DNA from: Alternaria dauci
Lineage: Eukaryota; Ascomycota; Dothideomycetes; Pleosporales; Pleosporaceae
Reading direction: 5' to 3'
DNA length: 64,000 nt
Assembly: GCF_042100115.1 (NCBI RefSeq)
Contig: NC_091279.1
Coordinates: 1,426,001 to 1,490,000, forward strand
A program made the translations under genes and the position numbers. Positions 1 through 11,015 of this stretch are shown here, piece by piece (the stretch's first letter is position 1; every line of letters begins with the position of its first letter). The notes beneath the pieces are model-generated. The model was not told the DNA's origin, ran no database searches, and worked only from the letters and a program-made list of their open reading frames with translations.

Positions 1-648
1 TTGGCCCGATGCCCTCTAGCGTGGCGGGAACGGCAGCGTTAGCGCGAGCAAGGGTCCGTCATGATGGGGTGGAGCGGAGCGGCTGACAGGAATGGGGGAA
101 GAGATGCGGTCGAGGCCCTGGAACGAGGGGATTGGGATGTGAGGAGGAACAGTGCCATGGGCGCGTGTCCCAATGCTGCAAGTGGTGCGAAATGTTGCCG
201 TGGCTGAAGAGCAGCTCGGCGCAGAGTCCCAATGCTGATGTTTCCCGCCCGCCGGATTTGAAACGCTGCTTCCTCCGTGCAAGCCAAGCAAAAGCACCAA
301 CCACAGACCCACCCATCGTGCGCTCAAACCTCAGCGATCTCACAGCCACCACACCAACTGCAACTCGTCTGCATCGTCTGCATCGTCTGCGTCCCTATCT
401 GCCTTCTTTGACCATCCATCATCCGATACCCGTCGCGCCCACCACAGGGCCGGCCCCGTCAACGTGCACCACTGCTAGATAGCGCGTCTTCGCTGTGCGA
501 CAACAGCCTTGCGACCACGAGGCATCCACACGGCTCCGTCGCATACCGCGCCCTGCTGTTCGCGTCTGAGTAGCGCACGACGCGAAGCACATCGACCGCT
601 CATCTTCGTACCGTCCTCGACGAGCACGAGCGCGCGTCAACTGCCAGC
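1..648. other. upstream region of the Tup1 gene, no gene seen
   Basis: No protein with recognisable features reads through this stretch. It is the likely promoter and 5' leader of the Tup1/RcoA gene, with pyrimidine-rich and CCACCA-rich patches. A 9-bp unit (CGTCTGCAT, last copy CGTCTGCGT) is repeated three times in tandem at 366-392. Confidence 0.5.
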
Positions 649-2837
649 ATGAACCATTACCCTCCCCGTGTCATGGGAGGCCCCCAAGCTGGCCCGGCCC
701 AGCGCCTCAATGAGCTGCTCGACAACATCAAGACCGAGTTTGAAGCCGAGTCGCAGCGTAGCGTCGATGCCGAAAGCCAGAGTGAGTCTCGTCCATGCCA
801 CGCACCCGCGCGCTGAGGCTGCCGCGTTGCAAGACGGAAGCGTCTCTAGAGCAAACTTGCTGCGCATGTCCTTTGGTGCATCCTGTCGCGAAAAGCTCGA
901 CTTGTTGCTATGAGCAGCTGCTGACTGCGTCCTCCAGTTACCCGCCACATTCAGGAGATTGAGTTGATTCGCGGCAAGGTCTACTCACTCGAGCAATCAC
1001 ACAACCAGATGAAAGCAAAGTGAGCCCTCCTCTACTCACCGCTTAGGAAGACTGCTGCGGTGCTTTGCATGCTGACCTGCACTCTAGATACGAGGAACGC
1101 ATCGCCCAGCTGGAGCGCGAACTCGAAGCCCGCGGCGGCCCCAGCCAGAGCTCGCAGCACCACGGCCCCTCGCAGCCTCAGCCCCCTCAGATCGGCCACG
1201 GACCTAGTAACCTGTTCGGCGGCATAATGGCAGGCAGTGCGGCGCAAGGTGGCCCGGGACTGGCACCTCCCCCACAGGAGCCGCCCCAGGGCCATGGCAT
1301 GCCACCACAACTAGGAGGTCCCCAAGGCCCGCCCGGACTCAACCCTGCTCCTGGCCCACCACAGCACTTTGGTGGCTACCAGCAGGGCCCATCTGTGAAT
1401 GGTCCGTTTTCAACGACTGCTTGTTCTCAACTCCATCTTGGCTAACATGTCGCAGGTTATGGTCAGCCTCCACAGCCCACTGCCTCTCCTGGTGCTAAGC
1501 GTCCAGGTCCTGCTCGCGGTCCCCCCAATGGCCCTCCCAACCCCGCGACTCCTCAGCAGAACAACCCTGCTCCCTATCCTGGATCGCCTCAAGTCCCGCG
1601 ACCAACTCCTCCCCCCAACCATCATCAGCCGCCGAATGCTTTGATGGCGCCCAACCACATTCCTCTCAGCCAGAGCAACGTGCTGGCTGACCTAGACATT
1701 GAGCAGTTGCCGGAGAACCTGAAGAAGGAGGGCAGCGATTGGTTCGCCGTCTTCAACCCTCGCTCCAGGCGAGTGCTTGATGTCGACTTGATCCATAACC
1801 TGCCGCACCAGAGTGTCGTCTGCTGCGTACGCTTCAGCTTGGACGGTAGGTGGGTTGCGACAGGTTGCAACCGCTCAGCCCAGATTTTCGATGTCGAGAC
1901 TGGTAACCCTGTCGCGCATCTTCAGGACGGAAGCCTGCCCGAGGACGGTGATCTGTACATCAGGAGCGTCTGCTTCAGTCCCAACGGACAATACCTCGCG
2001 ACCGGTGCTGAGGACAAGGTCATCAGGGTAAGTCATCTTATCGCGTAATGAATTCGAAAATAGCTAACGCCTGGCTAGGTCTGGGATATTGCCAGCCGCA
2101 CCATCAAGCACCAATTCACTGGACACGAGCAGGACATCTACTCGCTGGACTTTGCCAGGAACGGCAAGATCATTGCTTCTGGTAGTGGTGACAGGAGTGT
2201 CCGTCTGTGGGATCTTGAGTCCAACATGCAAGTCTCCAACTTCTCCATTGAGGACGGTGTCACCACTGTGGCCATTTCCCCAGACAATCTCTATGTGGCA
2301 GCTGGATCGCTTGACAAGAGCGTTCGCGTCTGGGACATTCAGACTGGACAGCTTGTTGTACGCCTCGAAGGCGAACACGGCCACAAGGATAGCGTCTACA
2401 GTGTTGCTTTCGCTCCTTCTGGAAACCGTCTTGTCAGTGGCAGTCTGGATAAGACAATCAAAATGTGGGAGTTGTCGACCAACAACCGCTTCGCTCCAGG
2501 CGGACACCAGCCGAGCGGCAAGTGCATCCGCACTTTTGAGGGCCACAAGGATTTTGTGCTCAGTGTTGCGCTTACCCCGCATGGTGACTGGGTACTGAGT
2601 GGTTCCAAGGACCGTGGTGTCCAGTTCTGGGACCCTCACACTGGTGTCGCGCAGCTCATGTTGCAAGGACACAAGAACTCTGGTACGTTTGCAATATCAC
2701 CAAGGCGTGAGCAAGTCGCTAACAAGGTTTCTTCAGTCATCTCTGTAGCCCCGAGCCCCACAGGCGGCGTCTTCGCTACCGGCAGTGGCGACATGCGTGC
2801 GCGTATTTGGAGATTTGACAGGTATCCCGGACCTTAG
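649..2837 (+). CDS. rcoA: transcriptional co-repressor Tup1/RcoA (WD40 protein)
   Basis: General co-repressor that works with Cyc8/Ssn6 and is recruited by DNA-binding factors in the nucleus. Six exons keep frame: 649-781, 938-1019, 1088-1401, 1456-2027, 2079-2682, 2737-2837, giving 601 aa, the usual length for fungal Tup1/RcoA. The first ~85 residues form the helical tetramerisation region (QRLNELLDNIKTEFE onward, then YEERIAQLERELEAR). A Pro/Gln/Gly-rich linker follows to about residue 260. The C-terminal half carries WD40 repeats with typical endings such as SVRVWDIQTG and TIKMWELST. The start is the ATG directly before MNHYPPRVMGG. The gene is convergent with the Na+/H+ exchanger. The family assignment rests on the joint N-terminal helix and the WD repeats, which single it out from other WD40 proteins. 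Confidence 0.95.
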
Positions 2838-3408
2838 GCCAGTCATGATTCTGAAGTCAGTCGCGTCACGTTGCGGTCACGGGAAAATTCAGGGGACGAG
2901 CAACCTCCCCCGATGAAGAATGAGTCTGTCGATAGTCCGTAGGGAGATGATTTGGATGGTTGGGGAAAACAGGCAAAGGAACATGAGGGCAATTGTGTTG
3001 GTTTCGTATTTTTTCGTGTTGGTTTGATGAAGTCAGGCCTCTATTCGGTATTACTTTGATTCCCAATTTTTCTTTACTATAGTGAATGCTGTTGGTGTCA
3101 CGACTTGATATTGCTGCTTGAGTGTGAAGTGCTGCTTTGCGTGACTCGACGCCGAGCTTGTGTATGCTTCTCTTTTACTACACATAAGCTTTATATCCTT
3201 CAAGTGCCCTGTTGGATTGAAACGCGTATTGGATTCAAATTGCAATCTACATGTAATGGGATCTATGAATCGCAGAGACGAAATAGCGGTGACCGCTTTT
3301 CACCATGACTCACGACATACGACGCTATGCACCAGGCGAACAAAGTCGCTAGCCAGTATTTCCAAAGATGAGTCAAACGCCATGAATGCCATCCGTCTAC
3401 TAGTACAA
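2838..3408. other. intergenic, convergent 3' ends
   Basis: Lies between the stop codons of the convergent Tup1 and exchanger genes, so it should hold both 3' untranslated regions and polyadenylation signals. T-rich patches occur around 3000-3075. No gene seen. Confidence 0.5.
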
Positions 3409-5703
3409 TCAAACATTACTAGGACCTGGGCCTTTCCCCTGGTCGAGCAGCAAATGCGGTTTGAGGAAGCCGTCGTCAATCTGCTTGAAAGCGTTGGCGG
3501 GATCATGACTGATCTCGCTAAACAGCTGCTTCACTGCGCCCGTGGCAGTGGCGACCCTACTGGAGCCCTCTGCTGCGCCGACCGGCCTTATGCCTGACGT
3601 CGGGTATGGAGATGGGTCTCCCAGCAACGGCGACGGACCGCGGTTGGGCGAGCGGCGTGCGCTGGGTGGAAGGTCAAGATCGATGTCATCCTCGTCAGCA
3701 GAACCACTATCAGCGGGGCTGAGAAGGTTTTGGTCTGCGCCGTCTTTGGCACGTGGATGGCTCGAATTGCGTCGCATAGCGCCGTTGGGTCGTGTCGGCG
3801 GGCTGTTACGACTAGCTGATCCACTTGAGTAGGTAGCGTCTGGTCCGCTGACATTGTTGAGCGAGAAGCCATTTTGGTTCGGGCGTGGAGTGTTTCCATA
3901 AGCTTGGCCCTGTTTGCGTGTGTAAGTGCCGCCATTGACGACCTCGATATCGAACTCGTCATCGCTGTCAATCTCTTCGACTACACCAGTGCGAATGCCT
4001 AGAATTTCCAGCATGCGCGCAGTGGTGCCTCCAAAGATGATGACAGTCAGGACGACTACAACGAGAACAGTGGCTCGCAGAGTATCACCGTTGTTACCTG
4101 TGAGCCCTGCGGCAAGTGCAACACCTACAGCACCACGCAGACCTGCCCAATAGATCATGACCTGGTGGGGATAAGGAATCTCCTCTACAAGCTCGTCGCC
4201 GCGACGGCGCTGGCGATATCTCGTGACGGAGTTGATGAGTCTTGAAAGTGGAAACACAGCACACCAACGAGCGGCGCAAATGCCGAAGACGGTGATGAGA
4301 ATAAAAAGTGGCTTGTAGTCGAGCTTGTCATCGGTGAAGAGCGACAGGCCGAGGTAGATGAAGATGAAGTTCTCCGAGATCTGCGAGGTAACCTGAAAGA
4401 CAAACTTGGTGGTTAATTGGGTGCGTCGTGACATGTTGTGGTAAGCGTAGTGCTTCAAGCAGATTCCACAAAACAGCAGAGACACGATGCCTGTAGGATG
4501 ATTAGCTGATAGCTGTAGGCGATAAAGGGTGGCACTGACCAGACATGTGAATGGCGTTGGACAAGAAATAGGTCAAGTACGCGGTGAGGATAATGAGACA
4601 ACTCTCAGTCTTGGGGAATCGCCTAACATAGGTGAACTTGAGCATCAGAGATACGCCAATGCCCACCATGACACCGATGAACAGACTCCCGAAGAAGACG
4701 CCCATGAAGATACCTATGGCTTCGAAGAGGCTGCCGATTCCGAGGTGTTCAGCACCGTCTTTGTACTTTTGCGCAGTCTCGAAGACGACGATGGCGATGG
4801 CATCGTTGAGAATGGACTCGCCGAAGATGAGCGTGTACAGCTTTGGTTCTACCTTGTAAGTATCGAAGATGGCAAGAATGGTCACGGGGTCGGTGGCCGA
4901 AAGCGTAGCGCCAACGGACATGGCCTCGACGAAGTTGATTTTGAAGCCATCGAGAGGGATCCTGGTCCACAAGAACAGGATGATGCCAAGGACTACGGCG
5001 GAGATGAAGGAGCCGGCAAAGGCAAAGGTGAGGATGGTTCCAATGTGGCGGAAGAAATTGCCCTGATGCAGTTCGTAGCCAGCTGAGAGGATAATGGGAG
5101 GCAGCAGCAAGTTGAAGAACATCTGATAGTCGAAGCTGACGACATCTCGCACGGAACTGACAGCAGTCAGGCGCAGCAGCAGGCCAACGACCATGCCTGA
5201 AGGGCGTTAGCGAGCATCATAGCGCGACCACCTTACGAGATGGACTAGGCGACATGGCAGGGTGGATATGTGCAGATTACCCCACACTTAGTCGGGTGAT
5301 GGGCTTCAGGCTGCAAGTGATGGGATTTTGCGGCCTTGCCCATGCACACAACGCCGAGCTTGTCTCAACGGATGCCAAGGCCCAAGCAGGCGTCGAGGGT
5401 GGTGGTGTGGGCACAAAACAACGTACCGGCAAAAATGGACAGGACCGTCTCATGGACGGCCTGGATCTTGCGCGTGTGCAGTATGTAGCTCGTGAAGAGG
5501 GCGATTATCAGGAGCATTATCAGAATGGACAGAGCCCATGATGTGAATATCTCCTTCTGGCCCGCCTCTGGCTCGTCTGTTGGGGGCGCATTAGAGATGG
5601 GATCGCCGAGTGTGCGGTGGAGCGGGGAACTGACCGTCCGGGTCTGCGTCGGATGCATCGCGCTCTGCGGCCAACAGTCAGTACGTGTCGCGGGGGATGG
5701 CAT
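3409..5703 (-). CDS. NHX1: endosomal/vacuolar Na+/H+ exchanger, Nhx1 type
   Basis: Electroneutral Na+(K+)/H+ antiporter that sets pH and ion content of late endosomes and vacuoles. Exons on the minus strand: 5703-5427, 5196-4540, 4490-3409, giving about 671 aa. Family hallmarks are the VHETVLSIFAG entry helix, the amiloride-site-like FFNLLLPPIIL, the ATDPVTILAIF helix and the ion-site motif FGESILNDAIAIV with its Asn-Asp pair. About 11-12 hydrophobic helices are followed by a hydrophilic Ser/Pro-rich cytosolic tail of roughly 200 residues, as in fungal Nhx1. The first intron is long for this window (230 bp). The start is uncertain: the in-frame ATG at 5703 is the first available, while the frame stays open upstream to at least 5754 without an ATG, so a short upstream exon is possible. 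Confidence 0.9.
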
Positions 5704-6817
5704 TTCTGGAAGCTTCGAGGGCGCATACTGAGTAGCTGGCCGACTGCCCACCACCCCATTACAGACGCCATGGTGGTCTCAAGGCCGGGCAGTCATCCAC
5801 AGCGCGACTGCGTGCGGTGTCGCTGGACGTGTGCGCGCGGGCGGGGCGGGGAGATGAGCGTGTCTGGGAGGTGAAGGGCACAGGCAGGTGGTGGTGGCAG
5901 TGGCAGTGGTGGTGGTGGTGGATGCTGGGATGCCACCTGGGCTCTCTGCCTGGCTGGGACGGAACCTGAGGTCCTGAGGCAACGTTGCGCAAGGAGTCGT
6001 CGGTCGGGGTACAGTCACGGCCACGCGCGCGGAGCAGGGAGCAGGCAGTGTGGAAAACACTGTACAGCAAGGCAAGGCAAGGCGACACACTGCGATGCGA
6101 TATGAGGCTGACAATGTATGCACACGGTATTCACTCGTCGGAAGCTCCTGACAGACGCGTCGCCCGCTGCCTCTGCGTCTCGACATGTCTCGGCGTGCTG
6201 TTCCAGCGAGCGCCAATCAGCTTGCGGGCTAGCGCCATGGACCAGGGTCTTGAACCGCTGATGCGACGACGTCATGGCACGCACACTGGCTGAGACGGCT
6301 GCATGACATGTCCTCAGAATCATCTGCAAGACCTGCTAGGCCCCTTCACCATGCCCCCCCGAGGACGGCTCGCAGACGCATGACCTACACCGCCTCTTGC
6401 CAAATTGTGACGACGACGACGCGCGACGGTTGTTATACCTGTCGCCGGCTCGCCCCTCCATCCTCTCTTTGACGCAACAGCACCAAGCACTCCTCCCGAT
6501 TGCGCACTCTGGTCGAGCATCGAACATCGATCGCCGCCCCAACCATCACCCGTCCCACTAGCGGCTCTTTTCACGGTCAAAGGGCATGGATTAGGTCCCG
6601 CCGCGCCACTTGACTTTTGTTGGTAGCCCTGCCTCTCTCACCACCTCTCTCCACCTGTTGCGTCTCGCACCTACCCACCGTTGCTCCTGCCAATCACAAT
6701 CTCGCCGGCCCTTACAGCCTGACCCCCCCACAAGCCTCCAGGGCTGACCACGTCGGCACGCGCAGCCCATAGCAAAGTACCACGTCCACACCCACCGCGA
6801 CTGCCACCTGTGCCAGC
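5704..6817. other. divergent promoter region of exchanger and sugar transporter
   Basis: About 1.1 kb between divergent start codons. It holds a GGT/GGCAGT simple repeat (5887-5921) and C-rich, pyrimidine-rich leader sequence before the transporter ATG. Open frames here look like chance frames: histidine runs come only from the GGT repeat read backwards. No gene is supported. Confidence 0.5.
5887..5921. repeat. GGT-rich simple repeat
   Basis: Trinucleotide GGT units interrupted by two GGCA-type units, lying in the divergent promoter region between the exchanger and the sugar transporter. Visible directly in the sequence; no function assigned. Confidence 0.85.
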
Positions 6818-8930
6818 ATGTCGTCTTCACGGCCCCACGGCAGGGACTCGCCCTCGCCCTCTCCTCTTTCCTCTCCTCCCTCCAGACTCGACACAGCGAC
6901 CCGCCCGCGCCCACGACCCAAGCTCGTTTCCTTTGGCCGCGACTCACTCATGGGCGGACGGCCCGACACTGAAGGCCACACGCACGTAGAAATCATCCAC
7001 GAAAACTCGCCCACCATCATCCCCCAGAGAATGTCTTCCGAAGTCGATCCGCTCCTTAAGGAGGCCTTGTCGCCTGACGACGATGACGACTGGCTGGGCG
7101 AACAGCAGGTCGAGGAGACCAAGAGCAGTTGGTTCCTCTTCTTGCTCACCTTTGGTGGCCTCGGTCTGCAAATAGGATGGTCCGTAGAGACGTCCAACGG
7201 ATCCGTAAGTGCTTTTTCTCCATGCAAATCTTCACCACGACGGCATGGACCCTGCATGTAGATCCGGCCCATGATCCGTCGGACCACCGCAGCTCCTTCT
7301 CAAATGCCAAACGTGCTAACCATGTGTGCAGCCATACCTGCTCTCACTCGGTCTGAGCAAGTCGATGCTTGCCCTCGTGTGGATTGCCGGCCCGCTCTCC
7401 GGTGTACTCGTGCAACCCTACGTCGGTCTCAAGAGCGACAACTGCCGTCTGCGCTGGGGCAAGCGGAGGCCTTTCATCATCGGTGGTGCCGCTGCCACCA
7501 TCGTGTCCCTCATGGTCCTCGCTTGGGCAAGGGAAATCGTCGGTGGCTTCTTGGGCCTCTTCGGTGCTGACCCAGAGTCAAGCGGTGTCAAGACCTGCAT
7601 CATGCTGTTTGCCGTCTTGTTTGTGTACGTGCTGGATTTCGCTATCAACGTCATCCAAGCCGGTGTACGAGCATACATTGTCGACGTAGCACCCACTCAT
7701 CAACAAGAGTCTGCTAATGCATGGCTCATGCGCTCCGCTGGTATCGGCAATATTCTGGGCTACCTAGCAGGTTACATCAATCTGCCAGACTATCTTCCCT
7801 GGCTCGGTGGTACGCAGTTCAAGGTCTTGTGCGCCATCGCCTCCTTTGTCATGATCCTCACGGTTGGCATCAGTTGCTCGACCTGCTCGGAACGCGATCC
7901 TCAGTTCGACACCGCACCAGCCGAGCAGAAGGACGGTGTTATTGCCTTCTTCAAGGGTCTCGCGCGCTCGGTCAAGAAGCTGCCTCCTCAGATTAAGAAG
8001 GTCTGCGCTGTTCAGTTCTTCGCTTGGATCGGATGGTTTCCTTTTCTCTTCTACATTACCACCTACGTCGGCGAGATATATGCCGATCCCTACTTTGAGG
8101 AGAACCCCCACCTGCCAGACTCCAAGATTGACGAAATTCTGGAGAACGGTACCAGAATTGGCACCAGAGCCCTTTTAATTTTTGCCATCACCACCTTCTT
8201 CGCCTCTGTCTTCCTGCCATTCGTCATTCCTCCGACCTTTCAAGCTCCGGAACCTGACCGTCCGATGACACCGGCAACGCCCATGACACCAACGACTCCA
8301 CACTCCATGGGTGGCTCTGGCTACTTTGCCCTAGGGCCCGCCCCCAAGAGAGACTCGAACAAAATCACGGACAAGATATCCAGGTCAATGGAGATGTTGC
8401 AGATCAGGTCGCTTACCCTTCGTCGGTCCTGGTTCATATCGCACATCCTCTTCACCGTACTCATGGCCCTCACCTTCTTCGTTCGTAGTACGTGGGGAGC
8501 GACTGTCCTTGTCGGTGCTATTGGTATCCCTTGGTGTGTCACCAACTGGGCGCCGTTTGCCATCATTTCTTCCGAGATCTCCAAGAGAGATGCCATCCGC
8601 CGTGGCATCATCAAGCCTCGTGACCGCGAGTCACAGCTCATCGCCGAGGGTGAGGACGACGGTTCGGGCGCCGACTCTGCCGGTGTCGTCTTGGGAATCC
8701 ACAACGTCGCCATTGCAGCGCCGCAGGTCATCGCCACGCTCGTCAGTGCCATCATGTTCAAGCTTCTACAAAAGCCCAGAGGCACAGCAGGCGACACAAG
8801 TGTGGCCTGGGTGCTGCGCTTTGGTGGCGTCTGCGCTCTAGTTGCTGCATGGTTGACACTGCAAGTCAACGAAGAAAAGGAGGAGGAGGTGGAGGAGGAG
8901 GAACCCTTCAGGAGGAGGCGGATGTCTTAG
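6818..8930 (+). CDS. GPH-family sucrose/maltose-type sugar:H+ symporter
   Basis: Plasma-membrane (or vacuolar) MFS transporter of the glycoside-pentoside-hexuronide branch, related to plant SUT and fission yeast Sut1, predicted to import sucrose, maltose or similar alpha-glucosides with protons. Two exons, 6818-7204 and 7332-8930, encode 661 aa. The first ~105 residues are hydrophilic (Ser/Pro-rich, then acidic). Helix 1 contains FGGLGLQIGWSVE, and the cytosolic loop between helices 2 and 3 has RWGKRRPFI, which matches the diagnostic RxGRRRPFI signature of sucrose transporters. Twelve hydrophobic helices are visible, with a long central loop rich in TP repeats (PMTPATPMTPTTP). The C terminus ends in an acidic run and RRRRMS. 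Substrate is inferred from family only. Confidence 0.88.
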
Positions 8931-9663
8931 GACGACTTCGACGAACAGTCTGTTTCACGCCTAAGACAGGACTTGGAGCGGTCATTAAGCCGAGAGAACT
9001 CGTCAACCGAGGGGACATTGAGTTCGCAAGACGACGGGAACGACGAATGAGTCGAGAAGGAATGACTTCAACGAACAGCATACGTTACACTACACGAAGG
9101 GCCGCACGGCTTGACGCTAGCGTCGCACAGGACCGGCTTGGATTGCGATGCATCTTAAGGCGAAACAAAGGCGTTCTTGTTTGGGTTTGAGCGAGCGAGC
9201 GAGCATAGCTTTGTTTTGTGAGCGCGCACGCGGAGTTTTGGGACGTACACATGGATTGGTAGAGGGGAAAATCAACTTGGCGCACTCCTTTAGGGTAACA
9301 TCATCTTACTAGGCAAACACTGGCACATTTAGAGCGTGATGGAATAGTATCATATTAACTCTGCTACCACGCTACCCAGAACGATTCGCAACAGAGAGGC
9401 CGGCCCGTCTGTCTTTGCTTCACAGCCTAGCACACGATTACGAAAACGACGATGCTTACCAAACAAGAGTTCGCTTGCGCTGTTTGGGACTCTGCTACTA
9501 TGTAGACAGTTGAAGCAATGTTTTCAATGATGGTTTTACTTGACGACTTCCTCTTCCACTGAATGGCCCATCTATATACAACATGCCTTGTTCTCAGCAG
9601 GCATCATCTCTTTCTACCTTTATGCTACCGACTCTGTCGATGAGACTTGAAGTAGCCACGACT
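8931..9663. other. intergenic, convergent 3' ends
   Basis: Downstream of the sugar transporter and of the GH6 gene, which face each other. Contains a short GAGC tandem run near 9189-9204. No gene seen. Confidence 0.5.
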
Positions 9664-11015
9664 TTACAAAGCAGGCTTAGCGTTCCTGACGAGCATCTCA
9701 AAGTACGCCTGGTTCCACTGGCCCGCCTCAGGACTCGGCTTGAAGCTCTCTGACTTGCCGCAGAAAGAGTCGTATCTAGTTGCCGAGCTGTCACTAGTAC
9801 CGTCACTCTCGCCACCAGGCTTAACCCACACAAACGCATCGACAAGGCTGGATCCCGTGTTGCTCGTGGGACGAACGCCGAATCCAGCGCCGTTGATGTT
9901 GCACCAGTTGCCCCACTCCTGGCGCAGACCGGTAACGCCGTTGCGGCCTGTATCGACAATGGCCTGGCCGGGCATACCTGCGGATCTGAGCTCAGGGGAG
10001 AAGAGCTCGACGTACTTCTTCTCGTTTTGTGCTTTGTTCCATTGGGCGTCGGTGGCCTTGGAGAATTCTCCTGGAGTCAGGTCCCAGGCGTTCCAGCCGG
10101 CAACATTGGTGGCGACGCCGCGGACGGACTTGGGGCTGCCAGCGTTCTTGTAGACGGTGGCGAGTTCCTTGGCTCCGGGCTCTGTAGGACATTGTTAGTG
10201 ATTAGTTGAGCTTCTAGAGGCGATGAGAAGACGCTTACTCAGGTTGTCGTTCCAGCCGAGCCAGCCTCCGTGACCGGCATCGATGTACATGGCAATGTTC
10301 GGCAAGTTGAGTTGCTTCAAGGCATATGCGACGCCCTCGCGGTAGCCAGAGGCAGAGTCTTTGCACGTCTGGAGGTTGGAGTTGGTGACCAAGTTGGGCA
10401 GGGAATCGGGCTCGATGACGAGAGCGATGGCGGTATTGGGGTACTTTTTGAAGATGGCGACAATGGCTAATGTGTCATCAGTATGGGTCGAGCTCGATGA
10501 AAAAAAAAAGAAACAGACGTACGGTCAATGTACTCCCTCTTGTAGATGTCAATCTCGCCTACGGCAAGTTCACCGTTGGAGGCCTTGGCTGCGCAATCAC
10601 GACCGGGCAGATCGTAGATAACGAGTGCAGCAATCTCGCCGCAGGGAACGTCTTTGATGCCGTCCTCGACAACGGAGATCTTGTCACGGGTGTCACTAAA
10701 CGTTTGTTAGTCCAAACCCACGCAAAGGAAGAGCTCGCCACCTCACATCCACAGGAAAGTTCCAACGTCAGCGACCTTCAGAGCAGCAGAAGCCAGGGCA
10801 GTGTCGGTCATCTGAGCAGCCGCAGATACAACCTCGGAAGAGTAGAACTTGTTGGCGTAGATTGAACGGGACGCAAAGGGGTTTCCAGACAGGGTAACGG
10901 GAGTGGCACATGCTGCAGCTTGGCGGGCAGTGATAGGGCCATTCTCAGTGGGAGAAGGAAGCGCAAAAGCGCCGGTAACGACCGAAGCCACGGCGAAAGA
11001 AAATAGACACTTCAT
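9664..11015 (-). CDS. secreted GH6 cellobiohydrolase without CBM1
   Basis: Inverting exo-acting cellulase releasing cellobiose from non-reducing ends, or a GH6 endoglucanase; secreted. Exons on the minus strand: 11015-10747, 10695-10523, 10466-10239, 10181-9664, giving 395 aa. A signal peptide (hydrophobic residues 3-19, cleavage near ALPSP) is followed almost directly by the catalytic domain, with no cellulose-binding module or Ser/Thr linker. GH6 signatures are YDLPGRDCAA (Asp123, equivalent to Asp175 of Trichoderma Cel6A), IEPDSLPNLVTN (Asp168, equivalent to acid Asp221), YIDAGHGGWLGW and RQEWGNWCN. Tight joins reconstruct the conserved NDNLKPGAKELA segment. The promoter has a TATA-like box and a CreA-type CTGGGG site (11070-11075), which fits carbon repression but is not proof. 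Confidence 0.93.

Noticed and set aside
5759..6088. Histidine-run open frame upstream of the exchanger
   Set aside because: Histidines arise solely from the GGT repeat on the opposite strand; no protein features.
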